A DNA stretch of 64,000 bases, taken from positions 62,001 to 126,000 of the forward strand of contig NZ_JAUZQF010000009.1 in assembly GCF_030718205.1 (NCBI RefSeq), read 5' to 3'. The DNA comes from Nonomuraea turcica (lineage in GTDB: Bacteria > Actinomycetota > Actinomycetes > Streptosporangiales > Streptosporangiaceae). The notes under the pieces are model-generated. The model searched no databases. It was not told where the DNA came from and worked only from the letters and a program-made list of their open reading frames with translations. Positions within the stretch are counted from its first letter, which is position 1. Each line of letters starts with the position of its first letter. Of this stretch, positions 9,441 to 16,652 are shown piece by piece. A program made the position numbers and the translations under genes.

Positions 9441-11133
9441 GCGCACCGCCCCGGCGGGGAGATCGGCCGACGCACTGCTCGCCGCGTACGCCGCGGCAGC
9501 AGGGCGCTGGTTCGGTCTGGCTGGCGTCCTGATGGCGCTGGAGACCGTGTTCACCGTCGTCCGCTGGGGCGCCCTGGCGTGGATCGCCCAGGGCGTGATG
9601 GACCACAGCACCGCACAGGACGTGCAGTGCCTGGCGGTCTTCGCCGGGGCGAGCGTGCTGGCGCTCGTGGCCGGCTGGACGGCGGGCGAGCTCCGCCGGC
9701 GCGGTGCCCGCACAGTGGCCGGTCACCTGCGGCGGCGACTCGCCGGCGCGCTCGTGCCGACGGCTCGGCGTATCCGCGAGACTGAACCTGCGGAGGCGGC
9801 GCTGACGATGGTGGACCTCGTTGACAGCGTCGCCGACTATCACGCTCAGATCGCGCCGCTGCGCCGGTCGGCCCCGTTGTCGATGCTCGCCGTCCTGGCG
9901 GTCGTCGCCGTGCTGCACTGGCCGGCGGCGATCGTGCTCATCCTGACCAGCGCCCTCCTCCCGGTCAACATGCGGTTGGCGGGGCTGTTCGCCCAGGACG
10001 GCGCGGACCGGCAGTGGGCCGCGACCCAGCGGCTCAACGCCGTCGTCCTCGACAGCTTCCGCGGCCTGCGAACCCTGCGCGAACTCCACGCGACCGGCCG
10101 GCGCGGCCGAACCCTGCGCACGGCCGCGGAAAGGCTGAACACGGCGACGATGAGTGTGCTGCGCCGCGCGTTCCTCTCCGGGCTGGTCATGGACGTCGTC
10201 CTCACCTTCTCCATCGCCGTGAACGCGACCTACATCGGCTTGTCGCTGCTCGGGTACGTCCGTGTGCCGCACGCCCCTGGACTCACCTTGTTCACCGGAC
10301 TGACGGTGCTGCTGCTGTGCCCGATGTACTTCGCCCCGATGCGCGCCCTGGCCTCGGCGTTTCACCAGCGCGAACGCGCCGCCGTCGCGGCCGGCGCCAT
10401 CGGCGCCCTCGTCGAGGACCTGCCGGCCGAGGCGCCCCGGGCGGTGCGTCCGCGGCTGAGCGCACCGGCTGGGGTCTCGCTCCGCGCGGTCCGGTTCCGC
10501 TACCCGGGCGCGGCGTACGACGCCATCGCCGCGGACGCCGACATCGCGCCCGCGACGTGGACCGTGATCACCGGCGCGTCCGGCGCGGGCAAGAGCACCC
10601 TGCTGTCGTTGATCGCCGGCCAGCGACCGCCGTCGACGGGAGCGGTCCGGTGGATGACCGCCTCGGGGTGGCAGGCGCCGGCGCTGGGCGCCGCCGCGTG
10701 GGTGGGGCAGCACACCGTGCTCCTCGACGCGACGGTCGGGGACAACATCCGCCTCGGCCGGCCGGACGCGACCGATCACCAGCTTGAACAGGCGGTCGAT
10801 GCCGCCGGGCTGCGCCCCGTGATCGAGCGTCTCCCCGGCGGGCTCGACACGCGGCTCGGCGAGGGCGGCTGGGGCGTGTCGACCGGGGAGGTCCGCCGGA
10901 TCGCGATCGCCCGGGCCTTCGTCCGTGGAGCCGGGCTCTGGGTGCTCGACGAGCCGACGGCTCATCTCGACGCGGACAGTGAACATGATGTCGTCGAGGC
11001 CTTGCGGCGGGCCACGCGGGGTTGCACGGTCATCATCGCCACCCACTCCGCGGCGCTCGCCGCCGCGGCCGACACCGTGCTGGCCATTGACAACGGCCGC
11101 CTCCATCACGCGAACCTGGTGAGCGCACGATGA
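9427..11133 (+). CDS. cydD: CydD-like ABC transporter half
   Basis: A 568-residue half-transporter: six membrane helices then an ATPase domain. CydDC heterodimers move reduced thiols or haem-related cargo and are needed to assemble cytochrome bd. Walker A is GASGAGKSTLL at about residues 380-390, Walker B ends in VLDEPTAHLD, and the signature is VSTGE in place of LSGGQ, a degenerate form that CydD proteins often show. The ATG at 9427 is preferred over an in-frame start at 9394 because the shorter protein begins just before the first helix. It overlaps its neighbours on both sides. Confidence 0.9.
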   Translation: MATNERTAPAGRSADALLAAYAAAAGRWFGLAGVLMALETVFTVVRWGALAWIAQGVMDHSTAQDVQCLAVFAGASVLALVAGWTAGELRRRGARTVAGHLRRRLAGALVPTARRIRETEPAEAALTMVDLVDSVADYHAQIAPLRRSAPLSMLAVLAVVAVLHWPAAIVLILTSALLPVNMRLAGLFAQDGADRQWAATQRLNAVVLDSFRGLRTLRELHATGRRGRTLRTAAERLNTATMSVLRRAFLSGLVMDVVLTFSIAVNATYIGLSLLGYVRVPHAPGLTLFTGLTVLLLCPMYFAPMRALASAFHQRERAAVAAGAIGALVEDLPAEAPRAVRPRLSAPAGVSLRAVRFRYPGAAYDAIAADADIAPATWTVITGASGAGKSTLLSLIAGQRPPSTGAVRWMTASGWQAPALGAAAWVGQHTVLLDATVGDNIRLGRPDATDHQLEQAVDAAGLRPVIERLPGGLDTRLGEGGWGVSTGEVRRIAIARAFVRGAGLWVLDEPTAHLDADSEHDVVEALRRATRGCTVIIATHSAALAAAADTVLAIDNGRLHHANLVSAR

Positions 11134-12707
11134 GCGGCACCCCTTTCGGCAGTGGCCCTGAGCGTCGAGCGCGTGCCCTGGCGGGTGCCGGGCTCGGGCT
11201 CGCCGTCCTCGCCGAGCTGTCGTCCGCAGGCCTGCTGGGCCTGTCGGGCTGGTTCGTCAGTGCCTGCGCCGTCGCCGGCGCGGCCACCTTCAGCTCCTTC
11301 TCCTTCATCGTGCCCAGCGGCGGTGTCCGAGCCCTGGCCCTGGCCCGTATCGCCGGCAACTACAGCACGCGCCTCACGCTGCACGCGGCCGCCCTGCGAC
11401 GTGTCGCCACCGCTCGGGCCGACCTCTTCCGCAGGGCCGCGACCTCGGCCCAGGGCTCGCTGGACCACGTGTGGTCGGGCGACCTGCTCGATCGCAGCAT
11501 GGCCGATGCCGACGAGGCCGGGACGGCGCTGATCCGTTCCACAGCACCGGCCGTCGTCGCCGCCGCGTCGGCTGCCATGGGAGTCCTCGCCGTCGCGCTG
11601 GCCACGTCTCTCGTGCCGGCGGCGGTGCTCGTGGCCGGCGTCGCGATCGTCGCGCTGATGGCGTACCGGACCTCCGGCGCCGCCCAGGTGGCCGAGCAGC
11701 ACGCACGCATGGCGCTCCGCGCGGAAACGGTCACGGTCACCGACGCGTGGGCGGAGATGGCGTCGCTGGGGGCGGCCGGGCAACTGGCGGCGCGCATGAC
11801 GGTGAGGTTCTCGCAGCTCGACGCCGCACGCGATGCGGTCAGCCGGCGCCGGCTGCGCACCGCCCTGGTCGCCGGGTTGGCAGGCGTGGCCACCGTGGCG
11901 GCGGCCGCGATCATCGGTGGGATCGGCGCAGACCCCGCCACGTTCGTTTTCGTCGCCCTGATGGCGGTCGGCGTGGTCGCACAGGCCGAACAATGGGCAG
12001 GCGCCGCCGAAGCCCGGAGTGCGGCGGCAGCCGCGCGGCGGCGACTCCTGGGGAGCGCTCCGCCACCGCACGCCCTGGACGAGGCGAGTGTGCCGCCGAT
12101 GCGGTCTTGGGCCGCCGAGCGAGGCATCGGGTTCGGCGGTTATCGTCTGCCGCCGGCGCTCTGGCGACCAGGGCGCGTCATCGGCGGCCGCGCCATCCGC
12201 GGGGGAGTCCTCGTCGTCACCGGCCGCTCCGGCAGTGGCAAGAGCACCCTGCTGCGCGCCCTCGCCACGTCGCTACACCAATCGCTCGAGGCCGACGGAG
12301 ACCGGCCCGCCGTCACCGCGGTCGCCGCCGACGACTACCTCTTCACCGGGACGCTCGGGTCGAACTGGCGGCTGGCCGACCCGGCGCTGACCGATGAGTA
12401 CGTTGACGAGCGCCTCGCCGCGCTCAGGCTGGATCGCAGCGGACTCACGGCCAGGACTCCCGTCGGTCCCGGCGGCAGAGAGCTGTCGGGCGGTGAGCTG
12501 CGCCGCGTCTACCTGGGCCGGGCCCTGGCCACGCGCCCCCATGTGCTGATCGTCGACGAGCCGGTGACCGGTCTGGACGACGACACCGCGCGGCACGTCC
12601 TCGGCATCCTCGCGAACCTGCCGGACACCGTCGTCGTCATCGCCGCACACGAGGTGCCGGAAACCCTCCGCTCTCTCGATCATGTGTCGACGCTGCCGCT
12701 CGACTGA
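11130..12707 (+). CDS. cydC: CydC-like ABC transporter half
   Basis: The 525-residue second half of the CydDC transporter, with six membrane helices and an ATPase domain. Walker A is GRSGSGKSTLL at about residues 365-375, the signature is a proper LSGGE, and Walker B is VLIVDEPVTGLD. The pair therefore has one canonical (CydC) and one degenerate (CydD) signature, giving asymmetric ATP sites. It starts inside the cydD stop (ATGA). It is the last gene of the operon, with the remains of a convergent DUF418 gene beginning 4 nt beyond its stop. Confidence 0.9.
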   Translation: MSGTPFGSGPERRARALAGAGLGLAVLAELSSAGLLGLSGWFVSACAVAGAATFSSFSFIVPSGGVRALALARIAGNYSTRLTLHAAALRRVATARADLFRRAATSAQGSLDHVWSGDLLDRSMADADEAGTALIRSTAPAVVAAASAAMGVLAVALATSLVPAAVLVAGVAIVALMAYRTSGAAQVAEQHARMALRAETVTVTDAWAEMASLGAAGQLAARMTVRFSQLDAARDAVSRRRLRTALVAGLAGVATVAAAAIIGGIGADPATFVFVALMAVGVVAQAEQWAGAAEARSAAAAARRRLLGSAPPPHALDEASVPPMRSWAAERGIGFGGYRLPPALWRPGRVIGGRAIRGGVLVVTGRSGSGKSTLLRALATSLHQSLEADGDRPAVTAVAADDYLFTGTLGSNWRLADPALTDEYVDERLAALRLDRSGLTARTPVGPGGRELSGGELRRVYLGRALATRPHVLIVDEPVTGLDDDTARHVLGILANLPDTVVVIAAHEVPETLRSLDHVSTLPLD

Positions 12708-12711
12708 CCCG

Positions 12712-13479
12712 TTAAGAGAGGTGCAGGGGCGGGCGGCGCCCCCAGGCGGCCCAGCGCCAGAGCCATTCGAGCGGTCCCTGCCGGTATCGCCGCAGCCAGA
12801 GCGTGGACCACAGCCACTGGACGGCGAGGATGCCCCCGGCGATCATCAGCACCGTCGTGGCGGGCCACTCCGCCGGCGGGCCGTCCATGAAACGGGCCAC
12901 CGCCCGGACGAGGAGCGTGGCGGTCAGATAGTTGGTGAGCGCCATCCGTCCCAGCGGCGCGAAGGCGGCCTGCAGCACCGGCCGCAACGGGGTTCTGAGC
13001 AGGACCGCCAGCCCGCAGAGGTACGCGCCTGCCAGCAGGAGCCCGGACACGGTGAACGCGAGAGTGTTGCCCGTGCTGATCTACGCCCACAGAAAAGGCG
13101 CCGCCGCGGCTGCGAAGGCCAGGCACAACACGGCCGGGCCCCACGTGGCCCGCTCGATCCGGCCGATCACGCCGTACCTGGTCAGCGCCGAGCCGAGCAA
13201 CAACAGGCCGGGCACCAGCGAGTAGTGCCCGCCCTGGACGATCAGCGACGTCGCGATCAGCGCGGCGGCCAGCCCGGCCACGGCCCAGCGCGGCAGCCAG
13301 GTCGACGGCAGCAGGACCACCAGTCCCGCCAGGGCGTAGACGGTCAGGATGTCGCCCCACCACAGCAGGAACATGTTGGCCAGGCCGATGGCGAGCAGCA
13401 CCAGGAGCCGGCGCAGCAGGAGCAGGCGGGGACGGGGGACGCGCTGCCCGGCGGAGTCGAGCAGCAGCTCCTCGTGGCA
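12712..13479 (-). pseudogene. Broken DUF418-family membrane protein gene
   Basis: Two open segments in the same minus-strand frame encode the C-terminal part of a DUF418 (YeiB-like) membrane protein: LLAIGLANMFLLWWGDILTVYAL and onward, then PLGRMALTNYLTATLL. They are separated by an in-frame TAG at 13081-13083 that falls inside a membrane segment. Upstream, the frame continues only to about HEELLLDSAGQRV (near 13476) and then meets a stop; the usual N-terminal DxxRGFALxGI region is absent. The gene is thus 5'-truncated and interrupted. A sequencing error could explain the single stop but not the missing N-terminus. Confidence 0.8.
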
Positions 13480-13488
13480 TGGGCCTCA

Positions 13489-13864
13489 TCCTGCGGATCC
13501 CGCCACCCGGGCGGCACGGGTCGAAAGCACGGTTCGCCGCGGCCAGGATCATACTTTCGGCCGGTTCATCGGACGAGTGCCGGCCGGCATCCAGCTCTGG
13601 GGCCGCGTTCGGTCCGCACCGGATCCCGACCGATGCTGCTTCGAGATCAGCATCGGCGACAACGCCATGGAGTTCACGCCCGGGGAGGTGGTCACCCTCA
13701 TCCGCGACGTCCTGGCCCGTGCCTCCACGCACCCCGGCTCGCGGCCCCTCGGGGCGGACTCCCCGCAAAGGGCGTCCTAATCGTCCCGCGAGAAGACCGG
13801 CTCCACTCTTCCCGGCCGCTCCGGCGCGCTACGGTGAGGGCAGGGCGATCCGGGGGAGGGGACG
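13489..13864. other. 376-bp intergenic stretch with one weak ORF
   Basis: Between the DUF418 remnant and the small secreted protein I see no clear gene except the short ORF listed separately at 13577-13780. The reverse strand is open in long stretches of Arg/Ala/Pro-rich translation of the kind high GC produces by chance. A strong purine run (GGGGGAGGGGA, about 13853-13863) near the right edge is the ribosome site of the next gene. Confidence 0.5.
13577..13780 (+). CDS. Possible small hypothetical protein or gene fragment
   Basis: A GTG-started ORF of about 67 residues containing FEISIGDNAMEFTPGEVVTLIRDVLARA. Its balanced composition and amphipathic helix look unlike the surrounding chance translations. 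Upstream codons in the same frame (TFGRFIGR) also read plausibly, so this may be the end of a longer decayed gene. No ribosome site is evident and I do not recognise a family. It lies next to the broken DUF418 gene, in a stretch that appears to be decaying. Confidence 0.35.
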   Translation: MPAGIQLWGRVRSAPDPDRCCFEISIGDNAMEFTPGEVVTLIRDVLARASTHPGSRPLGADSPQRAS

Positions 13865-14215
13865 GTGCGGACGAGGCTCTCTGCCGCGTTGCTCCTCCTG
13901 CTGTCCTGGTTCCTGCCCGCGGCCTCTCACGCCCAGCCCGCCTCGCACCACGGCGCGACCCCGCACGTGGTGGCGGCCTGGCGGGCGCAGGAGCAGCAAG
14001 GGCTGGGCCAGGAGCCCTACCGCCACACCGCGATGCAGGTCCGGCATGGCCTGCTCGGTCTGGCGGGTCCGGGCGGCCCCGCCGTGCTCCCGTCCGGCCT
14101 TCCGTACCCGACGGCCGCGTGGGCCGCCGTCGTCGCACGTCCCGGCACGGACGCTCCGGCCGGCCGCCGGCCCGCTGCGGCGCCGGCGCGCGGGCCTCCC
14201 TCCACAGGGTTCTGA
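13865..14215 (+). CDS. Small secreted protein, function unknown
   Basis: A 116-residue protein with a clear Sec signal peptide (MRTRLSAALLLLLSWFLPAASHA, likely cut after SHA). The mature part is short and rich in Ala, Pro and His, with QQGLGQEPYRHTAMQ and no known domain. The GTG start is supported by a purine-rich GGGGGAGGGGA ribosome site just upstream. It precedes the SecDF gene by 38 nt and could be co-transcribed with it. The C-terminal low-complexity part means the protein could be unfolded or cell-wall associated. Confidence 0.6.
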   Translation: MRTRLSAALLLLLSWFLPAASHAQPASHHGATPHVVAAWRAQEQQGLGQEPYRHTAMQVRHGLLGLAGPGGPAVLPSGLPYPTAAWAAVVARPGTDAPAGRRPAAAPARGPPSTGF

Positions 14216-14253
14216 GATTCCCTTTTCTGCACATCTGAGCCTGTGGAGGCTTC

Positions 14254-16476
14254 ATGTACCGTGCGCCTGTTTGGCGTGCGGTGGCGGCGCTCGCCGTCAT
14301 CGCGATCTCATTAGCACTTGCCCTCACCACCGCGCCGCGCCTGGGCCTGGACCTGCGCGGCGGCACCCAGCTCGTGTTCGAGGCGAAGAACTCGCCGACC
14401 GTCAAGGCCGACGCGGCGGCCACCGACCGCGCACTCGACGTGCTCCGCCAGCGGGCGGACGCACTCGGCGTGGTCGATCCCACCCTGGTCCGCTCCGGCG
14501 AGAAACGGATCATCGTCGAGCTGCCCGGCGTACTCGACCCGCGCCAGGCGGCCGAGGTGATCGGCCGGACCGCGCAGCTAGCCTTCCATCCTGTCCTCGG
14601 CGCCGGCGATCCTTCAGGGGTACGCGACGAGATCGGCGAACCGCTCACGCTCGGGCCCGCGGCCATCACCGGCGACGGCGTGGCCGATGCGGTCGAGCAG
14701 AGTGATCCCCAGCGTGGTCCCGGCTGGTGGGTGACCATCGACTTCCGCGACGCCGACGCCTGGCAGCGGCTGACCGGGGCGGCGGCGTGCGAGCCGCATG
14801 GCGATCCCAAGCGCAGGATCGCCATCGTGCTCGACGCGGAGATCATCTCCTCGCCGCCGCTGGACCTGTCGATCCCGTGCCGTACCGGCATCCCGGACGC
14901 CCGCGCGGACATCACCGGGTCGTTCACCCACGAGGAGGCCCGCGATCTGGCCGTGCTCATCAAGGGCGGGGCACTGCCCGTCCCGCTGGCCCTGGTAGAG
15001 CAGCGTACGGTCGGACCGACGCTCGGCGCGGCGGCCATCGACGCGAGCGCCAAGGCGGCGGTGGCCGGGCTCGTACTGACCGCGGTGTTCATCGTGGCGG
15101 TCTACCGGCTGTCCGGGCTGCTCGCGGCGGTGGCGCTGGCCTGCTACGGGCTGATCTCGTACGCGGCGCTGGTGGCGATGGGGGCGACGTTCACGCTGCC
15201 GGGGCTGGCCGGGTTCGTGCTGGCGATCGGCATGGCCATCGACGCCAACGTGCTGGTTTTCGAGCGGGCCAGGGAGGAGCACGACTTCCGGCGCGGGCTG
15301 AGGCGGGCCTTGGACCTGGGGTTCAAGAACGCGTGGAGCGCGATCGCCGACTCCAACGTCACCACCCTGATCGCGGCCGGGCTGCTGTTCTGGCTGGCCT
15401 CGGGACCGGTCAAGGGCTTCGGCGTGACGCTGGCGATCGGCGTGCTCGCCTCGCTGATCTCCGCCATGCTGATCACCCGTGTGCTCGTCCAGGGTGTCAT
15501 CGGCAGGATCGGGCCGCGCGCGTCCGGGCTGGCCTCGCAGGGCGTGGTCAGGACCTGGCTAGCGCGCAGGAAGCCGCGGCTCATGGCCGCCAGGAGGGTG
15601 TGGCTGGCGATCGCCGGCGGGCTGGCGGTGGTGGCCGTGGCCGGGTTGCTGGTTCGCGGGCTGAACGTCGGCGTGGAGTTCACCGGCGGGCGGCTCGTGG
15701 AGTTCGCCACGTCCAAGCCGGTCCCCGCCGACGTCGCCGGGCAGGCGGTCGCACGGGCCGGGTTCCCCGCGGCGGTGGTCCAGTCCACGGATGACGGTGT
15801 CACGGTACGGGCGGCGCGGCTCGGGCTGGAGGAGGTGGCCCGGATCGAGCAGGCACTGGAGCCTCACGGGGGCGAGGTGAGCAAGACGCGCGAGGAGTTC
15901 ATCGGGCCCAGCCTGGGCGAGGAGCTACGGCGTAACGCCCTCGTCGCGCTCGGGGTGGCCGTGGCCATGCAGCTGGTGTATCTGGCGGTCCGGTTCCGGT
16001 GGACGTTCGGGGCGGCGGCGGTGCTGGCGCTGCTGGTGGACGTGACCGTCGTGGTCGGGTTGTTCGCGTGGCTGGGCAAGCCGATCGACGGGATCTTCGT
16101 GGCGGCGATGCTGACGATCGTCGGGTATTCGGTCAACGACAAGGTCGTGGTGTTCGACCGCGTGCGGGAGTTGTGGACCTCCCAGCGGGGGTTGGCGGCG
16201 GCGGTCGACGGGGCGATCGTGCAGACGTTGCCGCGGACGGTCAACACCGGGCTGGGCGCGTTGTTCATCCTGGTGGCGTTGATGGTCTTCGGCGGGGACT
16301 CGCTGCGGGACTTCGCCATGGCGCTGGTGGCCGGGATCGTCATGGGGACGCTGTCGTCGGCGTTCGTGGCCGGTCCGGCGGCCGTTGTGCTGGCCCGGTT
16401 CGACCGCCGCCCACCTGCTCCGCCGGCCAGGCGCACCGCGCCACGCGACCGTACGGGCACCGGGGCGGTGGTCTGA
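14254..16476 (+). CDS. secDF: Fused SecD-SecF protein-export membrane component
   Basis: A 740-residue RND-type protein that uses proton motive force to pull proteins across the membrane after SecYEG translocation. The SecD half has the LGLDLRGGTQLVFEA signature right after helix 1, a periplasmic P1 domain to about residue 250, and helices with AIGMAIDANVLVFER. The SecF half restarts at NVGVEFTGGRLVEF and ends with GYSVNDKVVVFDRVRE. Actinomycetes normally keep separate secD and secF beside ruvB/yajC, so this fusion is probably an extra copy. The GTGGAGG ribosome site is 4-5 nt before the ATG. Confidence 0.92.
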   Translation: MYRAPVWRAVAALAVIAISLALALTTAPRLGLDLRGGTQLVFEAKNSPTVKADAAATDRALDVLRQRADALGVVDPTLVRSGEKRIIVELPGVLDPRQAAEVIGRTAQLAFHPVLGAGDPSGVRDEIGEPLTLGPAAITGDGVADAVEQSDPQRGPGWWVTIDFRDADAWQRLTGAAACEPHGDPKRRIAIVLDAEIISSPPLDLSIPCRTGIPDARADITGSFTHEEARDLAVLIKGGALPVPLALVEQRTVGPTLGAAAIDASAKAAVAGLVLTAVFIVAVYRLSGLLAAVALACYGLISYAALVAMGATFTLPGLAGFVLAIGMAIDANVLVFERAREEHDFRRGLRRALDLGFKNAWSAIADSNVTTLIAAGLLFWLASGPVKGFGVTLAIGVLASLISAMLITRVLVQGVIGRIGPRASGLASQGVVRTWLARRKPRLMAARRVWLAIAGGLAVVAVAGLLVRGLNVGVEFTGGRLVEFATSKPVPADVAGQAVARAGFPAAVVQSTDDGVTVRAARLGLEEVARIEQALEPHGGEVSKTREEFIGPSLGEELRRNALVALGVAVAMQLVYLAVRFRWTFGAAAVLALLVDVTVVVGLFAWLGKPIDGIFVAAMLTIVGYSVNDKVVVFDRVRELWTSQRGLAAAVDGAIVQTLPRTVNTGLGALFILVALMVFGGDSLRDFAMALVAGIVMGTLSSAFVAGPAAVVLARFDRRPPAPPARRTAPRDRTGTGAVV

Positions 16477-16532
16477 TCCACGGCGCATAGCGCGTCGCCC
16501 ACCCTGGCCGTGCTGCGTGTGCCACCTTCCGT

Positions 16533-16571
16533 GCCCCTGCCCGCGCCTCCTGGGAGTCGCGGAGCAGGGGC
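16533..16571 (+). terminator. Hairpin after secDF
   Basis: A perfect 8-bp stem GCCCCTGC (16533-16540) and GCAGGGGC (16564-16571), with inner CGCG/CGCG and CTC/GAG pairings, lies 57 nt beyond the secDF stop and before the convergent lyase gene. There is no T-run, as is common for terminators in GC-rich actinomycetes. It could work in both directions. Confidence 0.55.
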
Positions 16572-16652
16572 GCGGGGGTTAGCCGAGGCCAGCGCGCCGG
16601 CGGACGCCTACCGCAGGCCGGGCAGCTCGACGATCCGGGCCGGAGTTCTCCT

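Noticed and set aside
9406..11109. 567-codon minus-strand ORF opposite cydD
   Set aside because: Arg/His/Gln-rich shadow frame; the plus strand shows Walker motifs and operon overlaps.
13698..15092. 464-codon minus-strand ORF across the secDF start
   Set aside because: Ser/Arg/Ala-rich, no recognisable fold; it crosses two genes with good ribosome sites on the plus strand.
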